Source of the DNA: an uncultured Lachnospiraceae bacterium
GTDB taxonomy: Bacteria > Bacillota > Clostridia > Lachnospirales > Lachnospiraceae
Reading direction: 5' to 3'
DNA: 38,607 bases
Assembly: GCA_934320895.1 (NCBI GenBank)
Contig: CAKRFY010000029.1
Coordinates: forward strand, 1 to 38,607
Shown: in pieces, positions 8,578 through 17,080 of the stretch
How positions within the stretch are numbered: position 1 is the first letter of the stretch
Layout: each line of letters opens with the position of its first letter
Translations under genes and position numbers: made by a program
Notes under the pieces: generated by a model
Databases searched by the model: none
Told to the model about the DNA's origin: nothing
What the model saw: the letters and a program-made list of their open reading frames with translations, nothing else

Positions 8578-8673
8578 ACAGGAAACTATAGACATGATCT
8601 TGTCTCTCAGTCTCCTGATGGCGTACCACTATTTTACAAGCATTTTATACACTTTATAAATTCATTACGCCAT
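8547..8673 (-). promoter_or_regulatory. Structured intergenic RNA in front of nrnA (candidate attenuator)
   Basis: Read on the minus strand from just behind rbfA, three stems abut one another. P1 pairs ATGGCGTA (8666-8673) with TACGCCAT (8618-8625) across an AT-rich 40-base loop. P2 pairs CAGGAGACT (8609-8617) with AGTTTCCTG (8579-8587) with one G-U, enclosing a small hairpin AGACA/TGTCT. P3 is the terminator at 8547-8577. A weak -10-like TAAAAT lies in the P1 loop, so a transcript could also begin there. I do not recognise a known riboswitch; the pairing is seen and the regulatory role is inferred. Confidence 0.5.
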
Positions 8674-8678
8674 TATAA

Positions 8679-9050
8679 TTATTCCTCGTTTTTAGCTTCC
8701 TTTTCAATAAGTTCATCAATCTTCTTTGACATATTAACACCATATTCAATTGAATCATCGATCAAAAACGTAAGTTCCGGTGTATTGCGAAGATTTAATG
8801 ATTTTGCAAGAAGTGAACGTATATGTGATGAAGCGCTTGCAAGACCTCTGCGTGTCTTTTCTTTCTCCTCATCATTTCCAAGTACACTTACAAATACTTT
8901 TGCATATTTTAAGTCAGGTGTAACATCCACTGACACAACCGATGTCATAGGATTTATTCTTGGATCCTTTATGTCCCTTGCAATAATCTTACTTATCTCT
9001 CTTTGAACTTCTCCATTCATACGAGAATATTTTATACTGTTTTTTCTCAT
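8679..9050 (-). CDS. rbfA: 30S ribosome-binding factor A
   Basis: RbfA is a small KH-like protein that binds the 30S subunit and helps mature the 16S rRNA 5' end. The 123-residue product has the family patterns RMNGEVQREISKIIARDIKDPRI, VSVDVTPDLKYAKVFVSVLG and LRNTPELTFLIDDSIEYGVNM. I use the ATG at 9050 (MRKNSIKYSRMN), six bases after GGGGGA; an upstream in-frame start at 9083 would add eleven residues not typical of the family. It follows infB with an intervening hairpin. The end is acidic and lysine-rich (IEKEAKNEE), as often seen. Confidence 0.95.
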   Translation of the reverse strand: MRKNSIKYSRMNGEVQREISKIIARDIKDPRINPMTSVVSVDVTPDLKYAKVFVSVLGNDEEKEKTRRGLASASSHIRSLLAKSLNLRNTPELTFLIDDSIEYGVNMSKKIDELIEKEAKNEE

Positions 9051-9081
9051 ATAAATTCCCCCATTCTTATAATATATTACC

Positions 9082-9113
9082 AACCATATGTGCTATTTAC
9101 TGCACATATGGTT
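9082..9113. other. Stable hairpin between infB and rbfA
   Basis: A 12-bp perfect inverted repeat (AACCATATGTGC at 9082-9093, complement at 9102-9113) with an eight-base loop fills the gap. On the minus strand it is not followed by a T run, so it is not a clear terminator for infB; it may protect the infB 3' end or serve as a cleavage site. A TTTTAT follows on the plus strand. Confidence 0.6.
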
Positions 9114-9119
9114 TTATAA

Positions 9120-12053
9120 CTATGCTCTAGGAACTTCTACCATGATATATGCTTCTACCTGATCTTCTACCTTGATATCATTAAATCCTTCAAATACAAG
9201 ACCACATTCATATCCTGATGCAACTTCCTTGACATCGTCCTTAAATCGCTTAAGTGATGCAAGCTCACCCTCAAATATCTGCTCACCTTCACGGCTGATC
9301 CTTACCTTACAGTTTCTCTCAATCTTTCCGTCAAGTACATATGAACCTGCTATCACACCTACGCCTGATGCCTTGAATGTCTGTCTTACCTCAGCATGAC
9401 CTATTACTTTTTCCTCATACTCAGGATCAAGCATTCCCTTCATGGCTGATTCAATATCTTCAATAGCATTATAGATCACTCTGTAAAGTCTTACATCCAC
9501 CTTTTCTCTGTCAGCGATTTCTTTTGCTGTATTGTCAGGTCTTACATTAAATCCAATGATGATCGCATTTGATGCACTCGCAAGAGATACATCTGACTCA
9601 TTGATAGCACCAACGGCTCCGTGAATGATACGCACTGCAACCTCATCATTGCTAAGTTTAAGAAGACTCTGTTTAACAGCCTCAACTGAACCCTGAACAT
9701 CTGCTTTGACAATAAGATTAAGCTCTTTAATATTTCCTGCCTGTATCTGAGAGAATAATCCATCAAGCGTAAGCTTTGATTTAGTATCATCAAGGAGTTT
9801 TTCTCTTCCCTGCTCAATATATACCTCAGCAATATTTCTTGCTTCCTTATCACTGTCTGTAGACATAAATATCTCACCTGCATCAGGCACATCATGAAGA
9901 CCTAATATCTCGACTGGTGTTGATGGAAGAGCTGTTTTAACTCTCTTACCCTGATCGTCCATCATAGCTCTTATCTTACCATATGCTGCACCTACTGCTA
10001 TGTTGTCTCCTACATGAAGTGTACCTTTCTGGACAAGTACAGTTGCAACAGGGCCACGTCCTTTATCAAGCTGTGCCTCAATAACAACACCTCTTGCTTT
10101 TCTATTTGGATTTGCTTTAAGTTCAAGCACTTCAGCAGTCAGGATTATCATTTCAAGAAGCTGGTCAATACCTTCTTTAGTATGTGCAGAAACAGGTACA
10201 AATACTGTATCTCCACCCCAGTCTTCTGCAACAAGGCCATACTCTGTAAGCTCCTGCTTAACTCTTTCAACATTTGCACTAGGCTTATCAATCTTATTTA
10301 CAGCTACGATTATCTCAACACCTGCTGCCTTTGCATGACTTATAGCTTCGATAGTCTGTGGCATAACACCATCGTCTGCGGCTACAACAAGAATAGCAAT
10401 ATCTGTTGACTGTGCACCACGCATACGCATTGAAGTAAATGCCTCATGTCCTGGTGTATCAAGGAATGTGATCTTTTCTCCATTTATCTCTGTAACATAA
10501 GCACCAATATGCTGTGTAATACCACCAGCTTCTCTTGATGTTACACTTGTTTCTCTGATAGCATCAAGAAGTGATGTTTTACCGTGATCTACATGACCCA
10601 TAACACATACTACAGGAGGACGTTTAACCATAAGACTCTCATCTTCCTCATCCTCTTTAAGTATCTCTGCTATCATGTCAACTTTTTCTTCCATCTCTGC
10701 TATGCAGTTATATTCAAGAGCTATTTCTTCTGCTTCTTCAAATGTTATTTCATGATTAAGAGTAACTACCTGGCCACGCATGAAAAGATTCTTGATAACT
10801 GTTGAAGGAGTTACTTTCATTATATCAGAAAGTTCCTTGATAGTCATCTTTTCTGGAAGTGTGATAGTGCGGATTCCATCTTCTGGCTCCTGTGGTTTTG
10901 CTACAGGTTCAGGTTTAATAAATGCACCTTTACGATTAGGATCCTTCTTCTTATTTCTTCTGCTCTGCTCAAACATTTCATCATCATCCATACCTCTTCC
11001 ACGTTCCTTGCCGTGCTTCTGTTTGGCACTTCTTGAATCCTTGTTTGCTCTCTGCTGTCTTGACTGCTTAACCTCAGATTTCATAGAATCCATTGGCATA
11101 GCCGGTCCCCTTGAAAATCCGCCACTCTGATTTTGATTTCTGTTTCTATTGTCTCTGTTTCCACCATTTCTGTTATCGCGGTTTCCATTATTTCTGTTGT
11201 CTCTGTTTCCGCCGTTTCTATTGTCACGGTTTCCACCATTTCTGTTGTCTCTGTTTCCGCCGTTTCTATTGTCACGGTTTCCATTATTTCTGTTATCTCT
11301 GTTTCCACCGTTTCTATTGTCACGGTTTCCATTATTTCTGTTGTCTCTGTTTCCACCGTTTCTGTTATCACGGTTTCCACTATTTCTATTGTCTCTGTTT
11401 CCGCCGTTTTTATTATCACGGTTCTGATTGTTTCTGTTATCTTTGTTATCTTTCTTTTCTTCCTGCTGAGTTTCGGCTTTCTTTACTTCTTTTTTAACAT
11501 CTGCATCATTTTTAACTTCAGCCTTTTTTTCTACCTCAGCTTTTTTTTCTTCTTTTTTGATTACTTCTTTCTTTTCTTCTGATTTCACAGTTTCCTCTTT
11601 TCCCTTTTCTTCCGTTACCTGTATTTCCTTTACCTCTTTTTCAACTTTTGCAGTTACTTCCTGCCCCTTTTCAACCTTTTGTTCAGCCTTTTTTTCTTCA
11701 GTATTACTTTTTATCTCAGGCTTGACTTCTTTCTTTGTTTCTTTATTAATCTCTTCTTTAATTTCAGCTTTTTCTTTTACAGGAGTACTTTCTGCTTTTT
11801 CCTCCTTTTTCTTTGAAGTTCCGGCTTTCTTCTGCTGTTCCTTCTTCTTTGCTGACTCATTCTTTTTAAGATCTGAAAGATGTTCTTTTGCATGCTTTAG
11901 CAAAAAACCTATCGCATCATCCTCAATAAAGCTCTGAGACCCCTTAACATCAAAACCATTTTCTTTCAGTAATGTAACAACATCTTTATTTTGTAAATCT
12001 GGAAATTGTCTTTGCATACTGCTGACAATCTCATATATTCTCATTTTTGCCAT
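9120..12053 (-). CDS. infB: Translation initiation factor IF-2 with repeat-expanded N-terminal region
   Basis: IF-2 is the GTPase that brings initiator tRNA to the 30S subunit and promotes subunit joining. The 977-residue protein has an IF2_N domain (about 4-50), a long Lys/Glu-rich linker (60-205), eleven full copies of NRDNxNxG (211-298), a Gly/Arg/Lys-rich stretch, a second IF2_N domain (about 397-448), then the GTPase domain with GHVDHGKT (486-493), DTPGHEAF and NKID, followed by the conserved C-terminal domains. The core is fully normal and the linker is long for the family. The start [10 protein letters not shown] has AGGAGG upstream. It lies 15 bases behind ylxQ in the nusA operon. The repeat should be disordered and positively charged overall. 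Confidence 0.97.
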   Translation of the reverse strand: MAKMRIYEIVSSMQRQFPDLQNKDVVTLLKENGFDVKGSQSFIEDDAIGFLLKHAKEHLSDLKKNESAKKKEQQKKAGTSKKKEEKAESTPVKEKAEIKEEINKETKKEVKPEIKSNTEEKKAEQKVEKGQEVTAKVEKEVKEIQVTEEKGKEETVKSEEKKEVIKKEEKKAEVEKKAEVKNDADVKKEVKKAETQQEEKKDNKDNRNNQNRDNKNGGNRDNRNSGNRDNRNGGNRDNRNNGNRDNRNGGNRDNRNNGNRDNRNGGNRDNRNGGNRDNRNGGNRDNRNNGNRDNRNGGNRDNRNRNQNQSGGFSRGPAMPMDSMKSEVKQSRQQRANKDSRSAKQKHGKERGRGMDDDEMFEQSRRNKKKDPNRKGAFIKPEPVAKPQEPEDGIRTITLPEKMTIKELSDIMKVTPSTVIKNLFMRGQVVTLNHEITFEEAEEIALEYNCIAEMEEKVDMIAEILKEDEEDESLMVKRPPVVCVMGHVDHGKTSLLDAIRETSVTSREAGGITQHIGAYVTEINGEKITFLDTPGHEAFTSMRMRGAQSTDIAILVVAADDGVMPQTIEAISHAKAAGVEIIVAVNKIDKPSANVERVKQELTEYGLVAEDWGGDTVFVPVSAHTKEGIDQLLEMIILTAEVLELKANPNRKARGVVIEAQLDKGRGPVATVLVQKGTLHVGDNIAVGAAYGKIRAMMDDQGKRVKTALPSTPVEILGLHDVPDAGEIFMSTDSDKEARNIAEVYIEQGREKLLDDTKSKLTLDGLFSQIQAGNIKELNLIVKADVQGSVEAVKQSLLKLSNDEVAVRIIHGAVGAINESDVSLASASNAIIIGFNVRPDNTAKEIADREKVDVRLYRVIYNAIEDIESAMKGMLDPEYEEKVIGHAEVRQTFKASGVGVIAGSYVLDGKIERNCKVRISREGEQIFEGELASLKRFKDDVKEVASGYECGLVFEGFNDIKVEDQVEAYIMVEVPRA
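11160..11423 (-). repeat. 24-bp tandem repeat inside infB (eleven units)
   Basis: Eleven full in-frame copies of a 24-base unit encode NRDN[RK]N[GNS]G, with a partial twelfth down to about 11136. Copies differ mainly at silent positions and in the seventh residue, which alternates between Gly and Asn. The repeat length is a multiple of three, so gain or loss of units keeps the reading frame. Confidence 0.95.
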
Positions 12054-12068
12054 AGATACTGCGACCTC

Positions 12069-12371
12069 CTAGTCCATTTTTTTCAAAATTGCCTGTGCAA
12101 GTCCTTCATCAGTTACCGCAAGAGATGCACGAAATGTCTTTCCCGTGGACTTACCGAGTTCGTCCTTTGTCCAACATTCTTTGATTGGCACATGATAAAA
12201 TTCACACATATTTCTAAATTTCTTTTTGGTATTGTCAGATGCCTCTGATGACACAATAACCAAAAATGCAATTCCTGATTTCACAGCATTCTCAGTCATA
12301 AATTCACCACTCGCAACTTTTCCGGCCTTTGTTGCAAGACCTACCATACCAAGAGCCTTATCAACTTTCAC
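12069..12371 (-). CDS. ylxQ: L7Ae/L30e-family RNA-binding protein (YlxQ)
   Basis: The 100-residue protein belongs to the L7Ae/L30e/S12e fold group: GMVGLATKAGKVASGEFMTENAVKSG, then AFLVIVSSEASDNTKKKF and a short basic tail. Such proteins bind kink-turn RNA; the role of YlxQ is not settled, but its place between rnpM and infB is highly conserved in Firmicutes. The initiation codon is GTG at 12371, inside the last codons of rnpM (11-base overlap), preceded by AGGAGA, which implies translational coupling. Confidence 0.9.
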   Translation of the reverse strand: MKVDKALGMVGLATKAGKVASGEFMTENAVKSGIAFLVIVSSEASDNTKKKFRNMCEFYHVPIKECWTKDELGKSTGKTFRASLAVTDEGLAQAILKKMD

Positions 12372-12651
12372 CTTTCATCATCTCCTTTTCAAGTTCCTGA
12401 TATATTTCTTTCGGAATCTGTGTCTTTAATGAGCGTTCCAGAGATTTTTTCTTGACCGCCTGTTTTAAACAGTCAGCTGAATTACATATATATGCACCCC
12501 TGCCATTTTTCTTTCCGGTAAAATCAACTGTTATCTCACCTTCCGGTGTTTTTATAACTCTGATAAGTTCTTTTTTGTCTTTTTTTTCGCCGCATCCCAT
12601 ACATTGACGCGATGCAGTTTTTTTGACAGTATTTATATTTCCCTTTCCCAC
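12361..12651 (-). CDS. rnpM: YlxR-family RNase P-modulating protein
   Basis: The family signature is RQCMGCGEKKDKKELIRVIKTPEG followed by GRGAYICNSADCLKQAVKK, with four cysteines that may bind a metal. YlxR (RnpM) of Bacillus subtilis binds RNase P RNA and modulates its activity. The protein has 96 residues and starts at GTG 12651 with AGGAGG about eight bases upstream. It sits between nusA and ylxQ, its usual position, and overlaps ylxQ by 11 bases. Confidence 0.92.
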   Translation of the reverse strand: MGKGNINTVKKTASRQCMGCGEKKDKKELIRVIKTPEGEITVDFTGKKNGRGAYICNSADCLKQAVKKKSLERSLKTQIPKEIYQELEKEMMKGES

Positions 12652-12679
12652 TTATGACACCTCCTGAAATCATAAACAA

Positions 12680-13735
12680 CTATTCACATTTGATATCTAT
12701 CTTGTATCCTGTAAGTTTTGCTGCAAGTCTTGCGTTCTGTCCTTCTTTTCCGATTGCAAGTGATAACTGATCCTGTGGAACAACTACTTTTGCAGTCTTT
12801 TCTTCCTCGTCTACCTCAACTGATATGACCTTTGAAGGACTAAGAGCATTTTCAATAAGTACCGCTGGAGAATCACTCCAATTTATGATGTCTATCTTTT
12901 CACCACGGAGTTCTTCAACAATCGCATTAACACGGCTTCCATTTATACCTACGCATGCTCCGATAGCATCAACATTAGGATTTTCTGTTGAAACTGCCAT
13001 CTTTGTACGCGAACCAGCCTCTCTTGCAATGCTTCTTATCTCTACTGTTCCATCCTGTATTTCTGTAACTTCTTCCTCAAAAAGTCTCTTTACAAATTCA
13101 GGGTGTGAACGTGATACTGTGATCCTAGGTCCTTTTGTAGTGTCTTTAACTTCGACAACATAAAGTTTGATATGTTCAGTAGGCTTAAAGTGTTCACCTT
13201 TTACCTGCTCACTCTCCATAAGGATAGCATCCACTTTTCCAAGATTTACACATATATTTTTTCCACTGTATCTCTGAACAATACCTGTTATAACCTCTCT
13301 TTCTTTTTCAAGATACTGAACATAGAGAACTTTTCTTTCTTCTTCTCTTATCTTCTGAACTACTACCTGTTTTGCCTTCTGTGCAGCGATCCTTCCAAAG
13401 TTCTTTGGTGTAACTTCAACTTCAACAGTATCACCTATCTCTGTCTTATCATGAACTAAGATAGCTTCTGTCATTCCCATCTGTGTAGCTTCATCTTCAA
13501 GATCGTCATCATCAACAACCTCTTTTATAGCAAATACTTTTACCTCGCCTGTTTCTCTGTTGATATTTACCCTGATATTTTCAGATTTTCCAAACTGGTT
13601 TTTACAAGCTGCAAGTAACGAATTCTCTATTGCTTCAAGAATAACCTCCTTACTTATCTGTTTTTCCTTTTCAATTATATCTAATGCTTCGATCAATTCA
13701 GACTTATCTGATTTTGTAGTTTTTTTAGCAGCCAT
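12680..13735 (-). CDS. nusA: Transcription termination/antitermination factor NusA
   Basis: NusA binds RNA polymerase and influences pausing, termination and antitermination. The 351-residue protein is the short Firmicute form: N-terminal polymerase-binding domain (1-about 125), S1 domain (about 130-200, EREVITGIVQRYSGKNICVNLGK), then two KH domains (RSIAREAGSRTKMAV, GACVGINGSRVNAIVEELRGEKIDII and the final LAIGKEGQNARLAAKLTGYKIDI). It lacks the acidic repeats seen in E. coli, which is normal here. An AAGGAGG precedes the ATG. It follows rimP by 33 bases. Confidence 0.97.
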   Translation of the reverse strand: MAAKKTTKSDKSELIEALDIIEKEKQISKEVILEAIENSLLAACKNQFGKSENIRVNINRETGEVKVFAIKEVVDDDDLEDEATQMGMTEAILVHDKTEIGDTVEVEVTPKNFGRIAAQKAKQVVVQKIREEERKVLYVQYLEKEREVITGIVQRYSGKNICVNLGKVDAILMESEQVKGEHFKPTEHIKLYVVEVKDTTKGPRITVSRSHPEFVKRLFEEEVTEIQDGTVEIRSIAREAGSRTKMAVSTENPNVDAIGACVGINGSRVNAIVEELRGEKIDIINWSDSPAVLIENALSPSKVISVEVDEEEKTAKVVVPQDQLSLAIGKEGQNARLAAKLTGYKIDIKCE

Positions 13736-13768
13736 TTTAGCCTCCTTATTTTCTATTCTTTATCATTT

Positions 13769-14266
13769 TTAAAAATCTATTGTCAGTTTTACTGTTGATA
13801 TATCTTTTCTATCTATAACATATTCGTCGGAAAAATCCGTTTCAAGAGTTATCGTATTGTCATCAAACCCTTTGAGCATACCAGTTATCTGCTTAACAGA
13901 CATCTCCTTACCATTTCTTGGATTTGGCACTTTTACTGCCTTGTAAAATTTCACATCTACATCTTCACCAATACTTCTCTTGAAATCCTTATCCTTTTTA
14001 AGCTGTCTTCCAAGCCCCGGAGAACTAACTTCAAGAATATATGCATCAGGAATGAAATCCTGTTCATCCATGATATCACTCCATGCACGGTTTACAAGTT
14101 CACAGTCATCAAGGGTAATTCCACCCTCCTTGTCAACATATGCACGCAAATACCAGTTTCCTGCTTCCTTAACATACTCTACATCGACAAGTTCAAAATT
14201 ATTCTCTTTCATAATAGGTTCGAGAATCTTTTCTGTCCGTGTTTCATATTCCTCTCGTTTTGTCAA
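13769..14266 (-). CDS. rimP: Ribosome maturation factor RimP
   Basis: RimP is needed for assembly of the 30S subunit. The protein has the family motifs FELVDVEYVKEAGNWYLRAYVDKEGGITLDDCE and YILEVSSPGLGRQLKKDKDF with a C-terminal SH3-like domain. I favour the TTG at 14266 (TKREEYETRTEKI after the start), because AGAGG lies eight bases before it; the ATG at 14272 is only two bases from that box. It heads the rimP-nusA-rnpM-ylxQ-infB-rbfA operon, behind the promoter at 14345-14373 and a leader hairpin. Confidence 0.93.
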   Translation of the reverse strand: MTKREEYETRTEKILEPIMKENNFELVDVEYVKEAGNWYLRAYVDKEGGITLDDCELVNRAWSDIMDEQDFIPDAYILEVSSPGLGRQLKKDKDFKRSIGEDVDVKFYKAVKVPNPRNGKEMSVKQITGMLKGFDDNTITLETDFSDEYVIDRKDISTVKLTIDF

Positions 14267-14294
14267 GCACATAACCTCTTTTCCACAAAATTAA

Positions 14295-14318
14295 AGAGTG
14301 GACTTGACAGCCCACTCT
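14295..14318 (-). promoter_or_regulatory. Leader hairpin in front of rimP
   Basis: On the minus strand AGAGTGG (14312-14318) pairs with CCACTCT (14295-14301) and is followed by TTTAATTTT. It lies downstream of the operon promoter and about 25-50 bases before rimP, so any termination here would reduce the whole nusA operon. From memory, similar hairpins of the GAGTGG/CCACTC type precede rimP in other Clostridia. It could also terminate the amidase transcript. Confidence 0.6.
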
Positions 14319-14344
14319 AAGTATAATTACTTATTAACATTTGA

Positions 14345-14373
14345 ATTTTATCATATTTTTCCATAATATGCAA
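14345..14373 (-). promoter_or_regulatory. Promoter of the rimP-nusA operon
   Basis: On the minus strand TTGCAT (14368-14373) and TAAAAT (14345-14350) are separated by exactly 17 bp, with TGA before the -10 giving an extended -10 element. Transcription would start near 14338, giving a leader of about 70 bases that contains the hairpin at 14295-14318. Confidence 0.75.
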
Positions 14374-14402
14374 GTAGTTTTTAGATTTTTTCACTTATAT
14401 CT

Positions 14403-15251
14403 CTAAAATTTATTGTCTATTCCAATAGAAATTCCGGCAGAAATAATTATTCTTGTCTCAAACCCATTTTGAAATAATTTTTTCTCAGCCGCCATCGCAT
14501 CTGCATATTTTTCATACCTTCCATGACATACGCTATAAAAACGACCACTTTTTTCTATGAAACAATCAAAACCAAGCTTTTGAATATTCTTTGCAAGTTT
14601 ATCTGCATTCACATAATGTCTGAATAATCCCATCTGAACAGAAAACCTTTCAGATACAGCATTCAGATCTGTTTTATCATAAACAGCACTTTCTGATATA
14701 AGATCAGCTCCTGTGCCGGCCGCCCCTGATACTGTTTTTGTAATTGCATCGGCTATTCCTTTTGCAATTTCATCATTCTTTTCATCAAAGAGACGATTAT
14801 CTGCCTCAGTATTTATAAATCCAGCCTCGACAAGTACTGCTGGCATCCTCGTTCCTCTTAAAACGGCAAGATTTGGTCTTTCTATTATCCCCAGATCTTT
14901 AAAACCGACATTTACAAGTTCTCTATTTATATTCTGAGCCATGACAAACGGTATGCCTTCCGCTGAATATACTAGTGACTGAATACCCGAGTATGTATCA
15001 GGTTCAGGACTTGAATTTCTATGAAATGATACAAAATAATCTGCATCGCTCCTGTTTGCTATCCCGGCTTTCTGATTAGGACTCTGGTAAATATCTTCCG
15101 TTCTTGTATAAATAACATTTACCCCTCTGTTTTCAAGATACTGACCAACCTTAAGGGTCAGGTTTAGATTGTCATCTTTTTCTTTTCTTCCGTTAAACAT
15201 TGCACCATTGTCAAAACCACCATGACCGGCATCAAGCATTACTGTAGCCAA
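14403..15251 (-). CDS. N-acetylmuramoyl-L-alanine amidase with SPOR domain (CwlC-like)
   Basis: The N-terminal domain is an Amidase_3 zinc amidase: DAGHGG (His ligand), GRKEKD (Glu ligand), FVSFHRNSS (His ligand) and AVLVEAGFINTE (catalytic Glu), at about residues 13, 26, 80 and 145 counted from the GTG at 15260. The C-terminal part (about 207-277, FSVQMGLFRHYVNADKLAKNI onward) is a SPOR peptidoglycan-binding domain. There is no signal peptide. GAGG lies eight bases before TTG 15251, so I prefer that start over the GTG, which overlaps the box. A leaderless Amidase_3 plus SPOR layout matches CwlC of Bacillus, which helps lyse the mother cell late in sporulation; that role is inferred here. Confidence 0.85.
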   Translation of the reverse strand: MATVMLDAGHGGFDNGAMFNGRKEKDDNLNLTLKVGQYLENRGVNVIYTRTEDIYQSPNQKAGIANRSDADYFVSFHRNSSPEPDTYSGIQSLVYSAEGIPFVMAQNINRELVNVGFKDLGIIERPNLAVLRGTRMPAVLVEAGFINTEADNRLFDEKNDEIAKGIADAITKTVSGAAGTGADLISESAVYDKTDLNAVSERFSVQMGLFRHYVNADKLAKNIQKLGFDCFIEKSGRFYSVCHGRYEKYADAMAAEKKLFQNGFETRIIISAGISIGIDNKF

Positions 15252-15280
15252 TTTTGCCACCTCAAAAACTTTTTGTATTT

Positions 15281-15311
15281 ATTATATTCATATAAATACT
15301 ATAATTGACAA
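15281..15311 (-). promoter_or_regulatory. Possible promoter of the amidase gene
   Basis: TTGTCA (15306-15311) and TATAAT (15281-15286) are on the minus strand but 19 bp apart, longer than ideal. If the gene is sporulation-specific a different sigma factor may be used instead. Confidence 0.35.
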
Positions 15312-15332
15312 TTTTATTTTCAATTTAAAATA

Positions 15333-15366
15333 AAAACTGATGCTTTGATAAAACTGCACCAGTTTT
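15333..15366. terminator. Terminator between prfC and the amidase gene
   Basis: Arms AAAACTG (15333-15339) and CAGTTTT (15360-15366) with an inner TGC/GCA pairing form a hairpin with T-rich tails on both strands; on the minus strand TTTTTATTTT follows. It would end prfC transcripts. Confidence 0.65.
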
Positions 15367-15381
15367 TTTGATTATCTAAAA

Positions 15382-16977
15382 TCAATTTTTCTTAAATTCA
15401 AGAAGTTCAAGACCCTCATTGTCCTCTAATACCATTCTTATCATCCATTCATTTACAAACAATAATAATGGATTGCCCTTCATATCTTTTACAGCTTTTA
15501 CATTGTTCATTCTCTTGAGTTTTGTTACGTCTGTTGAAGGGTCGCCTACCCATCTGATATATTCATATGGAAGTGTTTCAAGGCGTATCTCACAGCCATA
15601 CTCATTTTCAAGGCGGTATTTAAGTACATCAAACTGAAGTACACCTACAACACCTACTATTATCTCTGACATTCCCGCTGTAAACTCCTGAAATATCTGT
15701 ATCGCACCCTCCTGCGCTATCTGTGTTATACCTTTTACAAACTGTTTACGCTTCATTGAATTAAGCTGTATCACTCTACAGAAATGCTCCGGTGCAAATG
15801 TAGGTATTCCCTCATACTCATACTTGTGCCCCGGCATTGTTATCGTATCTCCGATAGAGAACATTCCCGGATCGAACACACCTATAACATCACCTGCATA
15901 AGCTTCCTGAATAACCTGTCTGTCCTGTGCCATTATCTGCTGTGGCTGTGAAAGTTTGAGTTTTCTTCCACTCTGCACATGATATACATCTTTGTCCGCA
16001 TTAAACTTACCTGAACATATACGCATAAATGCAATTCTATCTCTATGCGCTTTGTTCATATTTGCCTGAATCTTAAAAACAAATGCCGAAAATGGCTCTG
16101 TAACTGGATCTATAAGTCCCTCATTTGACATTCTCGGAAGTGGCGATGATGTCATTTCAAGGAAATATTTAAGGAATATCTCTATACCAAATGTATTTAA
16201 CGCAGAGCCGAAAAATACTGGTGAAAGTTCTCCTTTGCTTACCTTCTCCATATCAAGTTCATCGCTTGCACCATCAAGAAGCTCAATCTCGTCTACAAGC
16301 TGGTCATAGAGATTATCAGGAACTATCTCTCTTAATTTAGGGTCATCTATCGAATAATCCGTTTCTGCTGCCGACTTGGCACCACCTGTTGAAACAGCTT
16401 CGAAAGTTCTTACCGTCTTTGCTTTTCTGTCAAATATTCCCTTAAACTCCTTACCCGAACCAATAGGCCAGTTTATAGGACAAGTTCTTATCCCAAGAAC
16501 TGTCTCGATATCATCAAGAAGTTCAAATGAATCTTTCGCATCCCTGTCCATTTTGTTTATAAATGTAAATATAGGAATATGGCGCATTACACAGACCTTG
16601 AAAAGTTTTATCGTCTGTGCCTCAACACCCTTTGACGCATCAATGACCATAACCGCTGAATCTGCTGCCATAAGTGTTCTATAAGTATCTTCCGAAAAAT
16701 CCTGATGTCCCGGTGTATCAAGGATATTTATACAGAACCCATCGTAATTGAACTGCATAACTGATGATGTTACAGAGATACCACGCTCTTTTTCTATCTC
16801 CATCCAATCGGATACGGCATATTTTGAATTTGCCTTTCCCTTTACTGAACCTGCCGTATTTATCGCTCCTCCATAAAGAAGAAATTTTTCAGTAAGTGTT
16901 GTTTTACCTGCATCAGGATGAGAAATTATCGCAAAAGTTCGTCTTTTCTCAATTTCTGATCTTATATTATCTGCCAT
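15382..16977 (-). CDS. prfC: Peptide chain release factor 3
   Basis: RF3 is a GTPase that removes RF1/RF2 from the ribosome after peptide release. The 531-residue protein has the standard length and GTPase motifs: SHPDAGKTTLTE, ERGISVTSSVMQF, DTPGHQDFSEDTYR and NKMDRD, followed by the RF3-specific C-terminal domain (GVVGVLQFDVLKYRLENEY). SHPDAGKTT distinguishes it from EF-G (AHIDAGKTT). GAGG precedes the ATG. It follows purE after a hairpin terminator and is probably transcribed alone. Confidence 0.95.
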   Translation of the reverse strand: MADNIRSEIEKRRTFAIISHPDAGKTTLTEKFLLYGGAINTAGSVKGKANSKYAVSDWMEIEKERGISVTSSVMQFNYDGFCINILDTPGHQDFSEDTYRTLMAADSAVMVIDASKGVEAQTIKLFKVCVMRHIPIFTFINKMDRDAKDSFELLDDIETVLGIRTCPINWPIGSGKEFKGIFDRKAKTVRTFEAVSTGGAKSAAETDYSIDDPKLREIVPDNLYDQLVDEIELLDGASDELDMEKVSKGELSPVFFGSALNTFGIEIFLKYFLEMTSSPLPRMSNEGLIDPVTEPFSAFVFKIQANMNKAHRDRIAFMRICSGKFNADKDVYHVQSGRKLKLSQPQQIMAQDRQVIQEAYAGDVIGVFDPGMFSIGDTITMPGHKYEYEGIPTFAPEHFCRVIQLNSMKRKQFVKGITQIAQEGAIQIFQEFTAGMSEIIVGVVGVLQFDVLKYRLENEYGCEIRLETLPYEYIRWVGDPSTDVTKLKRMNNVKAVKDMKGNPLLLFVNEWMIRMVLEDNEGLELLEFKKN

Positions 16978-17000
16978 TATTACCTCTTTTCCGCAAAAAA

Positions 17001-17033
17001 TTACAGTTCACATATATTATGTGTGAACCGTAA
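17001..17033 (-). terminator. Terminator behind purE
   Basis: Arms TTACaGTTCACA (17001-17012) and TGTGAACcGTAA (17022-17033) form a 12-bp stem with one mismatch; on the minus strand it is followed by TTTTTTGCGG. It separates the hemW-purE unit from prfC. Confidence 0.75.
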
Positions 17034-17080
17034 TCTCAAATCATTTTATAATTTTATATTGAACGTTTATTCATTCATCA

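Noticed and set aside
8579..8617. TPP riboswitch suggested by a CTGAGA string
   Set aside because: The other conserved TPP parts (ACCTGAT-like and GCGTAGGGA-like elements) are absent, and the downstream genes are not for thiamine.
11136..11423. Possible CRISPR-like array because of regular short repeats
   Set aside because: The units are contiguous with no unique spacers, are in frame, and encode a regular peptide repeat.
11111..11582. Several long overlapping plus-strand reading frames across the infB repeat
   Set aside because: They are antisense shadows created by the 24-bp repeat and biased codons; they lack ribosome binding sites and give Ser/Val/Phe-rich nonsense, while the minus-strand frame is clearly IF-2.
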